Source: Pseudoalteromonas piscicida (GTDB lineage: Bacteria > Pseudomonadota > Gammaproteobacteria > Enterobacterales > Alteromonadaceae). From it: DNA of 64,000 nt. Each line of letters begins with the position of its first letter. Within the stretch, counting starts at the first letter, position 1. Below the pieces are notes generated by a model. It made no database searches. It had not been told where the DNA came from and saw only the letters and a program-made list of their open reading frames with translations. Below are positions 27,775 through 38,515 of this stretch, in pieces. The translations under genes were made by a program, and so were the position numbers. The DNA is taken from positions 682,001 through 746,000 of the forward strand of contig NZ_CP011925.1 of assembly GCF_000238315.3 (NCBI RefSeq), written 5' to 3'.

Positions 27775-30186
27775 ATGCAATACTCTCGCTCTTCTGTTCT
27801 TTCCGCCTCATGTGTTGCGGTTAAGCTAGCTTTACTAGGTACAAGCACAGCGGCTTTTGCTTCTGAAGACATAGAAAAAATCAGTGTCTACGGCAAACAC
27901 AATAAAATTATTTTGCAATCTGGAACTGCAACTAAGTCTAATATGGATCTTATGCAGACCCCCGCAGCGGTTGTTGTTGTTGACAAAGAGCTACTAGATT
28001 CGCAAAGCGCAGCGACTTTACAAGAAGCACTACGCAACGTAAGTGGTTTATCTCAGGCAGGTAATAACTACGGCATTGGTGATTCGCTAATGGTTCGTGG
28101 CCTAGGCGTAAACTATACCTATGATGGTATGTATGGTGGTGCTGACTTAGGTAACAGCTTTAACCCAACACGCTCCTTAACCAACATCGAAAGTATTGAA
28201 GTGTTAAAAGGTCCTGCTACAGGCCTTTATGGTATTGGTGCAGCTGGTGGTGTAGTTAATTTAGTCGAGAAAAAGCCACAATTTGAACAAGCGCTTGCAA
28301 TTAACGGTAAAGTGGGCGCATGGAATACTTATGGCTTGGGCGTTGATTTTACAGATGCAATTACTGACAAGCTTGCCTACCGTGTTGTTGCAAACCATGA
28401 GCGTAGCGACGGCTATCGAGATCTAGAATCTAATAGAGACGAAATCTATGCAAGCTTACGTTTCGACCCAAGCAGTGAGCACTCATTTTTACTATCAACG
28501 GCTTATATTGATGATTCGCAACAAGTAGATTCAATTGGCGATCCTGTACGCATTATTAACTGGGATAGCATTACTGGGCAACCAGGACTGGTTACAGCTG
28601 ATCGCTTGCCAAATGACCCACAATATGATGCTGAGAAAGGTAAGTGGTTAGGTGTACAACTGAATGATGAACAGCGCGCGCAACTTGCTGAGTCAATCCG
28701 TATTGGCGATGGCTTAAAGCCTTTCAATCTTGGCGATGGGAATCTTATTTCTCCTTTATCTCGTCCTAATGAAGGTGAAGAGTTACGGATAAAGCTTCGT
28801 CACGATTGGTACTTAAATCGCAGCTCAAAGCTAACCCAGCAGATATTATGGCGTAGTTACGATTCGGATTTTGTTCGCCAAACAGGTGCTTATAATTATG
28901 TTTATTGGGAGCGCAATGGTGTGATCAATGCAAACCCAAGAGCCCCGCTTGTGATTGATGATGTGCTATATCCTTATGCGGCTCGCCGTCAAGAGTATCG
29001 CCGTCAAGTTGCCAGCGAAAAAACGTGGCAGTACTTTGCTGATTTACAGTTAACTTGGGATATGGGTTCTTTGAGCGGTGAGCACCTAGTTAGCGTTAAC
29101 TATGAAAATCGTGATATGCGCTTAAAAAGTTGGTCTGCATATGATGCAGATGGTAAAGGCTCAATTCCATATATCTTAGATATTCGCGAGCCAAACTGGC
29201 CGACAGGCGAATTTGAGGATTATAACCCATCGCTACGCAGTAACTACGATAAAACACTTACGGCGTATGGCATTAGTGCACAAGAAGTGGTGTATATCAC
29301 TGATGCACTAACTGCTCGTGCTGGCCTTGCATATACTAGCGTTGAACAAAAATATCAGCATTTGGGCACTGAGCGTTCACCTGAAGAGAGTGAAGAGCTG
29401 GACACGGATGATGCTGGTATGACGTATAATATTGGTTTGAATTATCAAGTGACCTCTCAGCTTTCTGCTTTTGTAAATATGGCAAAAGGTCGTACTGCAT
29501 ACAGTGTACTGGGTAGCCTAGAAAATGAAGCTGATGCGAACCGTAAAAACAGACCTGACTCGGAATCTGAAACGTTAGATATTGGTGTGCGTTTTACTGC
29601 GTTTGACGAAGATTTATTGGGGTCATTAGTGTGGTTTGAAACTAAACGCACAAACCTAATGTATAACAACCCTGAGTATAACGAGCAGCCTGGTGAAGAC
29701 TACAATGTGAGTGTTCCACGCTATTTCTTCGATGATGAAGACGAGTCAAAAGGTGTAGAACTTGACTTAAATTTAGCATTGAACGACCAGATTAGTGTGA
29801 ATATGAACGCAACCTATCAAGATGCTGTTGAGATCCGTTTGAATGAGCGCTCAGGTCAAATGAAAGGCGTGCCGAAAAAGTTTGCCAGCACGTGGATTAA
29901 ATATACTCAACCCGTGGATTGGTTTGAGGGGGCGTTAGAGTACAGTCTTGGCATTAACTATGAGAGTGAACGAACAATTAACTCTGTTTCTTTCGGTCTG
30001 CCTACGGCAACCATTGATGGTTATACCCGCTGGGATGCTGCGATTAAGTTCGATGCTGAACAGTTCGATATTCAGCTAAACCTTGAAAACCTAACTGATG
30101 AGCGCTATTACAGTAAAGCATTGTTCTTAGGCGGTACGCCTGGCAACGAGCGTAATGCTAAGTTGAGCTTTAACTATAGGTTCTAA
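27775..30186 (+). CDS. TonB-dependent siderophore receptor
   Basis: An outer-membrane ferric-siderophore receptor of 803 residues. A signal peptide ends near STAAFA (residue 29), followed by the TonB box EKISVYG. The plug contains TPAAVVVVDKELLDSQ, ATLQEALRNVSGLSQAG and IEVLKGPATGLYGIGAAGGVVNLVEKKP; the barrel ends in AKLSFNYRF. A Fur box lies about 105 bp upstream, so it is probably iron-repressed. An AraC-type regulator with a ligand-binding domain is encoded convergently downstream. The ligand is unknown. Confidence 0.88.
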   Translation: MQYSRSSVLSASCVAVKLALLGTSTAAFASEDIEKISVYGKHNKIILQSGTATKSNMDLMQTPAAVVVVDKELLDSQSAATLQEALRNVSGLSQAGNNYGIGDSLMVRGLGVNYTYDGMYGGADLGNSFNPTRSLTNIESIEVLKGPATGLYGIGAAGGVVNLVEKKPQFEQALAINGKVGAWNTYGLGVDFTDAITDKLAYRVVANHERSDGYRDLESNRDEIYASLRFDPSSEHSFLLSTAYIDDSQQVDSIGDPVRIINWDSITGQPGLVTADRLPNDPQYDAEKGKWLGVQLNDEQRAQLAESIRIGDGLKPFNLGDGNLISPLSRPNEGEELRIKLRHDWYLNRSSKLTQQILWRSYDSDFVRQTGAYNYVYWERNGVINANPRAPLVIDDVLYPYAARRQEYRRQVASEKTWQYFADLQLTWDMGSLSGEHLVSVNYENRDMRLKSWSAYDADGKGSIPYILDIREPNWPTGEFEDYNPSLRSNYDKTLTAYGISAQEVVYITDALTARAGLAYTSVEQKYQHLGTERSPEESEELDTDDAGMTYNIGLNYQVTSQLSAFVNMAKGRTAYSVLGSLENEADANRKNRPDSESETLDIGVRFTAFDEDLLGSLVWFETKRTNLMYNNPEYNEQPGEDYNVSVPRYFFDDEDESKGVELDLNLALNDQISVNMNATYQDAVEIRLNERSGQMKGVPKKFASTWIKYTQPVDWFEGALEYSLGINYESERTINSVSFGLPTATIDGYTRWDAAIKFDAEQFDIQLNLENLTDERYYSKALFLGGTPGNERNAKLSFNYRF

Positions 30187-30200
30187 GGTTCACAAAGAAC

Positions 30201-30224
30201 AAGGAGGGAAGTCCCTCCTTTTCT
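30201..30224 (+). terminator. terminator after the siderophore receptor
   Basis: AAGGAGGGA (30201-30209) pairs with TCCCTCCTT (30212-30220), followed by TTCTT. Confidence 0.85.
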
Positions 30225-30270
30225 TAGTCACGTTTAGATCAGTTAATCCCTGAACAGGATAAAAAATCAG

Positions 30271-31146
30271 TTATTTAATGTAACAAGTGATACGAGTGAG
30301 AAGCTCGTGTGGTGGTGTATCTCTGACATCATTTAAGTACTCTTCGATAACAGGCACATCGGCAGGTTCAAACTCACTGTTTGGTAACCATTGTCCAAAC
30401 AGATACTCGTAAGGTGTTTCAAGAGAAGCATAGTCACCTTGGTAAAGTAGGCTAGCTGTTTTGCCCGATGGAATGGCGAATTCACAAAGCTCATCAGGGA
30501 GGGATGCCGTTGTCTTTGGCACCAAAATTGTTGCCATTGATTTCAGTTTGCTTTCCTCTACGGTTTTTGGGTCGTCAAAATACACCCCAAAGAAACGCGT
30601 ATCTCCACCTAATAAGCCTTGTTGTTGCGCCAGTACGTTTAACTTTTCAAATGCTTGACCGATTTGCATGTAATCGCCATGGTGCTCAAGCCCGATTAAC
30701 ATCATTTGCTCATTACTGCTTATTTCTACATTAAACATATTCGAATCCTCATCTACCTTAATGATATAAAACTCGGCCGCACAGCCTTTTGCCTTGGCCT
30801 GTTCATGTTGGCGGAATAGGCTAGGTGGTTGCTTATATCGTTGAGAAAATGCTCGGCTAAACGCTTCAATACTTGCATAGCCGGTCTGCTCAGCCACCTT
30901 TGCAATGGAGTCTTGGGTGCGAATTAACATACCTGCAGCAACATGTAGTCGCATTCTTCTCACGGTTGCATTGATGGTTTCCCCTGCGATTGAGCGATAA
31001 ACACGGTGAAAGTGATAAGTCGACATATGGCATTGATCAGCAAGCGTGATCACATCAAGTTCGCGATTAATATTGTTATAGATGTAATCAATAACAATAT
31101 TTAAGCGAGTAGTGTAATGGCTCAGGGTCGTTGCTTTTCTAGTCAT
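30271..31146 (-). CDS. AraC-family regulator with GyrI-like effector domain
   Basis: A 291-residue transcription activator. Residues about 12-112 form two AraC helix-turn-helix motifs (ITLADQCHMSTYHFHRVYRSIAGE and IAKVAEQTGYASIEAFSRAFSQRYKQPPS). Residues about 130-290 form a GyrI-like small-molecule-binding domain as in Rob. The target is unknown; it lies next to the siderophore receptor gene on the opposite strand, without obvious shared control. Confidence 0.88.
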   Translation of the reverse strand: MTRKATTLSHYTTRLNIVIDYIYNNINRELDVITLADQCHMSTYHFHRVYRSIAGETINATVRRMRLHVAAGMLIRTQDSIAKVAEQTGYASIEAFSRAFSQRYKQPPSLFRQHEQAKAKGCAAEFYIIKVDEDSNMFNVEISSNEQMMLIGLEHHGDYMQIGQAFEKLNVLAQQQGLLGGDTRFFGVYFDDPKTVEESKLKSMATILVPKTTASLPDELCEFAIPSGKTASLLYQGDYASLETPYEYLFGQWLPNSEFEPADVPVIEEYLNDVRDTPPHELLTRITCYIK

Positions 31147-31267
31147 CGTTCACTTCGTTGTTGGTTTATGCGGCCAATTACAACTCCGAAACTTACGTCA
31201 GAGCTGATATGGCTTATCATGGCAGAACTCGATTTGATAATGTTTGCTGATTTGTACTTTACGCAAC

Positions 31268-32470
31268 TTATTGGTTTTCCGTAAGTGCTTTTTCCACGGC
31301 TTTTAAAATAGATGATTTGGTAGACGGTTTGGTGATGTACCCTGTGAGCCCCAAAGACGCCCACTTTCTGATTATATCTTTGTTTTTATTGCTAGTTAGC
31401 GCAATGATAGGAAGTTTTTTACAATGTGGAATATTGCGAATATTTTTGGTTGTATTGTAACCATCAAGCTCTGGCATAAATAAATCCATAAATACCATGG
31501 TGAATTTATGCTTTCTCAATGTTTTTATAGCGCCTAACCCACTGGTTTCACAGTCTACTTTATACCCCTCATCACGTAGGATCTTGGCTATCATTTCACG
31601 GTAGATTTCGTTGTCTTCCACCACCATTATTTTTATTTCTTCTTGTTTGGTTTCAAGCGCTTTTGGCTCACTGACATCGACTTCACCCGTATCACCCACA
31701 GGCAATACATTTTGCGCTAATTGCGCGCACTTAGAGTTGTCTTTTTCGCTCAGCAATGCAGTAAGCTCAGCGATAGAGAATTGTTTGTCTTTTAATCGCT
31801 TCGTTAATTCATGAACACTCTCAGCAAGCTGATGTTCTAATTCATCCAACAGTGGTGATAAATGTTTTTGTTTTAATTCATTTAGTAAGTCATCTTGAAC
31901 TTTATTAATCCCTTTTTCATTGTCGAGATTACGTCTTACCGTTTGTAGCGTCTCATCCGCTTTTTGGTGGTACAAGGCTGCATCATCAATCAATTGCTTT
32001 AGCTTGTCATCTATGCGACCAAAATGTTCCTCTCTGATTTTGGCAACTTCAGATGTACCTTCTGTGCGAACCAAGGCATTATGTAGGATCATACGAAATC
32101 GGTAGTTCTCATACATAGGTTTGTAGACAAAGTAATCGGTAAAAATACCTTTCATACAACACCGAAAGGCCACGCCAGACTCTTTGTTTTCACACAACAA
32201 AATGTTCTCATGAGCATAATTAAGCAAGCCGTGCTTGGCAAGCAAGCTATAGATTTCGACACTTTTTGCGACCGTTTTTCGAGCAATAACGATGACACCA
32301 GGTGGAGACTCAGTTAGCACCTCTGCTACTTCTTTATGACTAGTGAGAGTACGGTATTCATTGACTTGAGAAGCAACAATATCGACAACGCCAGTCATTT
32401 CAGCTGGATCGTCACAAATAATAATCACTTTTGGATGTCGTTGTGCGTGTTCAACGTCTTTTTTATGCAT
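31268..32470 (-). CDS. double-receiver response regulator with coiled coil
   Basis: A 400-residue signalling protein. Residues about 13-130 look like a receiver-domain fold but lack the phosphorylatable Asp: the usual position reads GVIVIARKT. Residues about 135-245 are a charged helical segment with coiled-coil character. Residues about 275-395 form a canonical receiver, with VVEDN, phospho-acceptor D329 in VFMDLFMPELDG and a conserved KPS loop. There is no output domain, so it probably works by protein contacts. ATG at 32470 has a GAGGGA ribosome-binding site. It is encoded just downstream of the REC-EAL and kinase genes in the same direction. Confidence 0.8.
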   Translation of the reverse strand: MHKKDVEHAQRHPKVIIICDDPAEMTGVVDIVASQVNEYRTLTSHKEVAEVLTESPPGVIVIARKTVAKSVEIYSLLAKHGLLNYAHENILLCENKESGVAFRCCMKGIFTDYFVYKPMYENYRFRMILHNALVRTEGTSEVAKIREEHFGRIDDKLKQLIDDAALYHQKADETLQTVRRNLDNEKGINKVQDDLLNELKQKHLSPLLDELEHQLAESVHELTKRLKDKQFSIAELTALLSEKDNSKCAQLAQNVLPVGDTGEVDVSEPKALETKQEEIKIMVVEDNEIYREMIAKILRDEGYKVDCETSGLGAIKTLRKHKFTMVFMDLFMPELDGYNTTKNIRNIPHCKKLPIIALTSNKNKDIIRKWASLGLTGYITKPSTKSSILKAVEKALTENQ

Positions 32471-32516
32471 AGATTCCCTCTGACTATGAGAGTACAACAC
32501 AGCCCATTAATTTTAA

Positions 32517-33722
32517 TTATTTACTAGAATGAGACTTTTGCAATGCGGATTCTGAGACAGTTTGCAAAAACTCTGATGGCGTACACGGTGGATAGTAATA
32601 ATAGCCTTGAACTGATTCTACTTCGTAGCTCTGTACAACGACGAGATCTTCAACCTCTTCGACACCCTCAGCGACGACCTCTAGTCCAAGTTGGTGAGCC
32701 ATCTCACAGGTGCTCGCGATAATGACGCGTTTGTTGGGTTGCGTTGAACAGCCATCAACGAAGCATCTATCGATTTTGAGTTCATCAAACGGCAACTCGT
32801 TAAGTTGCTTAATAGAAGAATATCCAGTACCAAAATCGTCAATAGACAGCTTAAAGCCTTTAAGTTTTAAACGCAGCAACACATCAAGCGCGCGCTTGAT
32901 GTTTTCCAACAAGTGACTTTCAGTTAGCTCTAAAGTGATTTGAGAGGTGGGTGTGCAATACTCTTCGCAAATGGACTCGAGTTTTTCTGGGAGTTTTATG
33001 TCTTCTAGCTCTTTAACGCTCAAATTAATACTGAACTGAAGCGCTTTAAGAATATCTCGATTATAGCTAAGCAAGGACAAGGTTTGTTTTAACAAACTAT
33101 ATGAAAGCAAATGAATAAGATTATGCTCTTCCATTGTCGCGATAAACTGTGAAGGTGGCACTGTGCCATCGGTATTATGATGCCACCTTGCAAGTACTTC
33201 TGCGCCAATAATTGCACCGGATGGACTGGCGACTTTTGGTTGGAAATAAGCACAAAACTCTTCTCGCAATAGCCCCTCATAGATCTCATCTTTACTATAG
33301 TTTTGTAGTGCGTGTTGGGACTTAGTGGATGTATTTTGAGACTGGAGCTGACTGTAAAGTTCTTTTAGTTTGGTTGCAGAGAGTGGCTTTTCTAAACTAG
33401 ATATAATGGTGAGGCCATGAAGCTCAGCCAGTGCTGCGGTATTTTTGATGAATAGGCCTTTTTCGCCACTTAGTAATGCGATAGGTGCTTGGATGCTTAG
33501 TTCGGCAAATTTTCGCAATATCTCTACACCATCCATTTGCGGCATGTTGATATCAAGCAAAATGAGGGAAGCTTGATGGAGCTCTTGACTTCCTAATGCA
33601 GACAGGCCGCTGTTAAACCCTTTAAAAGTGCATGGTGTCTGGTTAGAAATCAACAATTGCAATTGCGTAAGAATAAGCTCGCTATCATCAATCGCAATAA
33701 TAAGGTGCTTTTCATTTATCAT
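32517..33722 (-). CDS. REC-EAL response regulator, c-di-GMP phosphodiesterase
   Basis: A 401-residue two-domain response regulator. The receiver (about 1-125) has AIDDSE and the phospho-acceptor D57 in LLDINMPQMDG. The EAL domain (about 150-390) reads EVLARW (E175) where EAL is usual, with LTESHLLEN, SIDDFGTGYSSIKQL and LKIDRCFVDG intact, so it is probably an active c-di-GMP phosphodiesterase. It is probably co-transcribed with the kinase gene 28 bp upstream and could be that kinase's output. Confidence 0.88.
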   Translation of the reverse strand: MINEKHLIIAIDDSELILTQLQLLISNQTPCTFKGFNSGLSALGSQELHQASLILLDINMPQMDGVEILRKFAELSIQAPIALLSGEKGLFIKNTAALAELHGLTIISSLEKPLSATKLKELYSQLQSQNTSTKSQHALQNYSKDEIYEGLLREEFCAYFQPKVASPSGAIIGAEVLARWHHNTDGTVPPSQFIATMEEHNLIHLLSYSLLKQTLSLLSYNRDILKALQFSINLSVKELEDIKLPEKLESICEEYCTPTSQITLELTESHLLENIKRALDVLLRLKLKGFKLSIDDFGTGYSSIKQLNELPFDELKIDRCFVDGCSTQPNKRVIIASTCEMAHQLGLEVVAEGVEEVEDLVVVQSYEVESVQGYYYYPPCTPSEFLQTVSESALQKSHSSK

Positions 33723-33750
33723 ACATACTAGGCCTGAGTTTTAGCACGTG

Positions 33751-36700
33751 TTACGTGAGATCTTCCACATTAAGTATAGAAGCGATTTCAGCTTGTGCAT
33801 TATCAAAAAGCATCAAACATTGATTCAATAAATTTTCAATTTTTATGTGCTTACCTTCACTTGCTGCATGCTCAAGTTCTGCCATTTTTTCAGAGAGTTG
33901 TGTTGCGCCGACTGCTTTTGCCGAGGTTTTCCCTTGATGTGCAATATTCTTGACACTTTCAGGATGTTCTAGGTCTACCCCTTGTAACAGTTTTTTTGTG
34001 TCGTCAACAAAGCTTCTTAAGAAAATACTCTGTAGCTCTTTATCTGTACCTACATATTCACTGAGTATCACCAAATCGATATGTCTGGTTGGCGCATCTA
34101 GTTCCTCAATCAGTGAGGGAGGATTCTCCGCTTCTTGGCTGTTTGTTGGAATGTTGCTTGAAAACCATTTTTTTAGCTTTTTGTTTAATTTTTGCAAGAC
34201 AATGGGCTTTGCAATGTAATCGTCCATCCCGGCGTTAAAACAAATATCTTTCTCACCGTCTAACGCATTAGCCGTTGCTGCAATGATAGGAATGTGCTCT
34301 AGATTGCGTTCACGTTCATGCTCGCGACGCTGTTTTGTGAATTCATAGCCATCCATCACTGGCATATGGCAATCTGAAATAATAAGCGAAAAGTGATACT
34401 GTTCGAGTAGCTGCAAGGCAACTTTACCATTGTCGGCGATAATGCATTGATAGCCTAGCAGTGCCAGCTGTCTTTTGAATAAATCCTGATTATAAACATT
34501 GTCCTCAACGACTAAGATAAGCTTGTTAAGTGCTTGGGCATCACTAATTGTAGGCAATGTCTTAAATTTAGTATCGCTGTCGTCATTTGTTGATTCACTG
34601 TCGATTAGCCCTTCTAAGGTGGCGATGTGTGAAACGACTTTATACGCATAATAAGGATATAGTGCGAGGTTTGAGACGTTGATATTATTTGCATGCGGAA
34701 GCTTATCCTGATTATTGTCTAGCAAAATATACTTGCACTCGCTTTCCGCGATGAAAACTTCTTTTCCTTCTGTAGTGAGTTGTTGGAAGGCTTCTGCAGT
34801 GATAACGAGATAATCAAATTGTTGACTATCAATTAGTTGCGCATTAAACAGTTCTCGAGGGAATATTTCACATTGGGCTTCATAGATGCGTAGTTGATTT
34901 TGGAGGTCCTTTTCAAATTTGTCCTCGTCGCCCACTACGGCAATTTTTAGTCTGTCTAAGGTTAAGCTTATAGCGCTGGTTTGTTTTGGCACTTCACAGT
35001 ATGGCAGAGTAACAATAAAGTTGCTGCCAAAGCCCTCTAGGCTTCTACAGTCAATTTCCCCCTCCATCATGGCAACAAGTTTGTGGGTAATGGAAAGGCC
35101 CAGTCCGGTACCGCCATATTGGCGTTGAATACTGCTATCTGCTTGAACAAATGGCTTAAAAAGGTTTTCTACTTGTTCTTCGGACATACCTTTACCATTG
35201 TCTTTCACGCTAATTTCCATATAACCATCATCGGGAGAGCGCCCAATAGTCACTTCTACAAAACCGGAGGCTGTGGCGGTAGTTTTGGTGAATTTTAACG
35301 CGTTACCGATTAGATTTAATAAAATTTGGCGCAGTCTAACCGGATCCCCTAATTGCCAATTCGGTAACTGTGGCGAAAGATAAAAGGCAAGCTTGAGCTT
35401 TTTAGAGTCCGCTTGATATGCAAGGAGCTCCGCGAGTTCTTTAATAATTTCTTGCCAGCTAAATGGTGTGGATTCAAGTTGCATTTTTCCAGCTTCGATT
35501 TTTGAAAAGTCTAATATGTCGTTAATTATTCGAAGTAGCACCAATGCTGAACTTTTTGCGACTTTGGTGAGGTGAGATTGCTCATGATCAAGGTTAGATT
35601 GGGCAAGAATATCCAGCATGCCTACCACGCCGTTCATCGGCGTTCTTATCTCGTGACTCATTGTTGCTAGGAAACGAGACTTTGCTTCACTTGCTTGCTC
35701 TGCTTTTATGCGAGCTTGCTCAAGCTCTGCAGAAAAGTTGATACTTTTAGTGATATCATTCTGGTAGATGAGAGTGTATTTCCCTGAATCTGTAGTGATG
35801 TTTTTCACTAACACGTTGAACCAGTGCAGGATATCTTCACTGACATACTGGCACGTCGTTAGTGCTTGATATTGTTCTTTGTCTTTTGCCTCTTCTAACA
35901 TGGACAGTAATTCGCTATCGTCTGTCATTGGAAGCTGGGTAATAAATGCTATAACGTCAGAGCCTTTGTTGAGAGAGCTTCCCATGAATTGGTATTCGTT
36001 GTGATCAGTTCTTTTGATGTGTTCGTTAAACTGATTCAGCATAGCTATATGCTGGTCTTCATCAATTAGCAGGATAAATGCTGGAAATGAATCAATGGCT
36101 TCTTGAAGCAGCTTTTCTGTCGACTTTTGGACTTTGAGTAAATGCTGCGCTGACATTCTTTCCACATCAGCTTCATGCATTTTTTCTAGGGCCTCTTTTC
36201 TCGCGGCGACGAGTTCCTTTTGTATTCTCTTTTGGCGATTGCTTTCATTAACTTGATTCGTTACATCTTTTACAACCCCGACAACAAACTGCGAATTTTC
36301 ACTTGAGTAGTATTTTAAATTGAGAATGACATTTAGATATCTAGTTGAAGACTCGTCTCTTATTGTCAATTGAAGTTCACTAGATTGATCGTGAGTTAAG
36401 GAACGTAAGTTTGATTGCAACTTCTTCCTATTGTCACTATCGAGTAATTTTATAATTGGTTTTAAATTATGGTACTCAAGTTCGGGAGTTAAGTTAAACA
36501 GCGTCCTAAAGCCTTCAGAGGTATGTGCTAGGTGTTGTCCAACAGCCACCTCAAAACTGCCGATGGCGGCAAGCTTCTCAGATGAGTTCAATAAAGTTTG
36601 GCGCTTTTGGATAGCGTCTTTTGCAGCTTGCTTGTCTAATTTTGCTCTTTGTTGGGCGCGATAGCTAACTGCTAAACCAAATAAGCAAAATGCAACTAAT

Positions 36701-38445
36701 GACAACACCTGCCAGATAAACTTAATTTCTATGGTGTAGAAGAGATCTTGATTAAATGCTTCACGTGAATAGGCATAGGTACCCACTTGAAGCTCCTGAT
36801 CCCAGATTTTTGCACTTAGAAAGTCGGTTTGGTCAAGATTATTAGTAAGCAGTAATTGGCTTAATGGAGTATGTGTTCCGCTAATTTTAATCGCTTCGAC
36901 TTCCTGCTTAGTGTAGTAACCTGATGCGTTTTCTAGACGAGTATCAAGACTGAGTTCTAGGCTGCCAAGTAACACATCTAGTTGAGCTTCGTACCAATAC
37001 AGTGTTTGCGTCAGCCCCTTATCGGATAGCCCAAGACCCGTCATAATCAATATACGGTGGCCATCATTACCCCTTATGATTTGTGTAACTACCCCTCCAC
37101 GGTGCAAACTTTCTTGATATTGAGAATAAAACGACGCGATCTGGCTTTTGTCTATATACGGAGTGTTATTAAGCTTATTAACGTCTAGCGTTTGCAACTG
37201 AGATGGTTTAGTGAGATTGGCATTGGTACCAATACTGGCATATCTAAGGCTTTCTATATGTGGCTTATACCATAGCGTTTTAAGGTGGTTGATACGCTCT
37301 AATGAGTGGTTGTTTAGCTGCCTAAGAGTTTGCACTTCAGAGAGGTACAATAGCTGCTTTTGGCTTGCAAAATGTTCCACAAATAGCACGGCAAGTACTG
37401 ACGAAAATATTACAATGAGCTGTGCAGTTTGTGTTCTAAGCGGTGCCGTTTTATATATTTTTAATTCGGTAAACGCTTTAATCAATAGGCAAATTAAAAT
37501 GATATAAAGCAGTGCAATAGTTAAAGAGATAATGAGTGAGGTTTGAGCTCGCTCTTGTGACTTTTGCATGGATGCAGAAGCTGACTCTTTCATATATTTA
37601 AGTAGATTCAGACTGCCACTAGCGAGCAGGTTCAAATAGGCAGTACTGTTATCCCACCACACATAGTGTGGTAAGTTGGCTTCAGCTCCACGGCTAAAGC
37701 GGTTTAAGGCTGAGGTGACATAGTCATACTCTCTAGACGCCGTAGCAGCATTGTATAGCTGTACGGTATTTTGATTATCTTTGAGGCTGTCCATCAGTGT
37801 GACATGAGTGGCGTAGTATTGTAGCGCACTTCTCATTGCACTTAATCTAGTGGCCTCTTCATCTGCCGTTAGGTATCGGCTGATCTTCGCTCTGAGTCTG
37901 CCCCCTAACTCTATCGCTCTGATAAGTGTGTGAATATTCTGATATTGTGTTTTGTCCTCATTGCTACCAAAATTATGGATGAAGGACTGCTCAGTTTGTA
38001 TGGTTCGGACTGTATCGATTAAGTGATTTATCAAAATTGTGTAGCGAAGAAATAGTTGCTCGTGATTGATATTTGCTTGTCTATTGAGCTTTCTCAGTGT
38101 TTGTATATCGTCTTTTATGGTCAATTGAAACTGATCGAAGTTATTAATGCTCGTGAGTTTTTCAGCTGTGAGTCTTGTTATTTTTTCGTCTGTTTCCTGA
38201 TAATATGCCAGTAGCCGCGCGTCGTGTTCTTCCTCGGACTTAAATCCCGTGGACATGCCGCGTTCACGTTGCAGACTAAAGATCACTTCAATTGCTTTAT
38301 CTAGGGCGGAAAGGTTGTTGTAGTATAAAGTCAGACTCTGGTGAACCACACGATTTTTATTAAACTCGTTAATTTCGAGGTAAAAACCACTTAAGCAGAC
38401 TAGGGAAAAAAAGGTTAGGGAGATTATTTTAAAATACTTGCTCAC
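33751..38445 (-). CDS. hybrid sensor histidine kinase with NIT-like sensor, REC and HPt domains
   Basis: A 1564-residue membrane phosphorelay kinase. An N-terminal transmembrane helix is followed by a NIT-type periplasmic sensor region (about 40-290; IFSLQRERGMSTGFKS resembles nitrate/nitrite-sensing domains). Further membrane segments bracket a second external region, and PAS-like segments precede the kinase core. H931 in [13 protein letters not shown], the ATPase with FVQADSSIQRQYGGTGLGL, a C-terminal receiver (D1358 in SDCHMPVMDG) and HPt (H1503 in IAHQGKTS) are all visible. GTG at 38445 is chosen because AGGTGG precedes it and a membrane helix then starts the protein. It leads the signalling operon. 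Confidence 0.88.
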   Translation of the reverse strand: MSKYFKIISLTFFSLVCLSGFYLEINEFNKNRVVHQSLTLYYNNLSALDKAIEVIFSLQRERGMSTGFKSEEEHDARLLAYYQETDEKITRLTAEKLTSINNFDQFQLTIKDDIQTLRKLNRQANINHEQLFLRYTILINHLIDTVRTIQTEQSFIHNFGSNEDKTQYQNIHTLIRAIELGGRLRAKISRYLTADEEATRLSAMRSALQYYATHVTLMDSLKDNQNTVQLYNAATASREYDYVTSALNRFSRGAEANLPHYVWWDNSTAYLNLLASGSLNLLKYMKESASASMQKSQERAQTSLIISLTIALLYIILICLLIKAFTELKIYKTAPLRTQTAQLIVIFSSVLAVLFVEHFASQKQLLYLSEVQTLRQLNNHSLERINHLKTLWYKPHIESLRYASIGTNANLTKPSQLQTLDVNKLNNTPYIDKSQIASFYSQYQESLHRGGVVTQIIRGNDGHRILIMTGLGLSDKGLTQTLYWYEAQLDVLLGSLELSLDTRLENASGYYTKQEVEAIKISGTHTPLSQLLLTNNLDQTDFLSAKIWDQELQVGTYAYSREAFNQDLFYTIEIKFIWQVLSLVAFCLFGLAVSYRAQQRAKLDKQAAKDAIQKRQTLLNSSEKLAAIGSFEVAVGQHLAHTSEGFRTLFNLTPELEYHNLKPIIKLLDSDNRKKLQSNLRSLTHDQSSELQLTIRDESSTRYLNVILNLKYYSSENSQFVVGVVKDVTNQVNESNRQKRIQKELVAARKEALEKMHEADVERMSAQHLLKVQKSTEKLLQEAIDSFPAFILLIDEDQHIAMLNQFNEHIKRTDHNEYQFMGSSLNKGSDVIAFITQLPMTDDSELLSMLEEAKDKEQYQALTTCQYVSEDILHWFNVLVKNITTDSGKYTLIYQNDITKSINFSAELEQARIKAEQASEAKSRFLATMSHEIRTPMNGVVGMLDILAQSNLDHEQSHLTKVAKSSALVLLRIINDILDFSKIEAGKMQLESTPFSWQEIIKELAELLAYQADSKKLKLAFYLSPQLPNWQLGDPVRLRQILLNLIGNALKFTKTTATASGFVEVTIGRSPDDGYMEISVKDNGKGMSEEQVENLFKPFVQADSSIQRQYGGTGLGLSITHKLVAMMEGEIDCRSLEGFGSNFIVTLPYCEVPKQTSAISLTLDRLKIAVVGDEDKFEKDLQNQLRIYEAQCEIFPRELFNAQLIDSQQFDYLVITAEAFQQLTTEGKEVFIAESECKYILLDNNQDKLPHANNINVSNLALYPYYAYKVVSHIATLEGLIDSESTNDDSDTKFKTLPTISDAQALNKLILVVEDNVYNQDLFKRQLALLGYQCIIADNGKVALQLLEQYHFSLIISDCHMPVMDGYEFTKQRREHERERNLEHIPIIAATANALDGEKDICFNAGMDDYIAKPIVLQKLNKKLKKWFSSNIPTNSQEAENPPSLIEELDAPTRHIDLVILSEYVGTDKELQSIFLRSFVDDTKKLLQGVDLEHPESVKNIAHQGKTSAKAVGATQLSEKMAELEHAASEGKHIKIENLLNQCLMLFDNAQAEIASILNVEDLT

Positions 38446-38515
38446 ATTTGCCACCTGCGTTATCTCACAAAACAAACTATAGTAGAAATATAAACACTGT
38501 CTAATTAAGTAGATT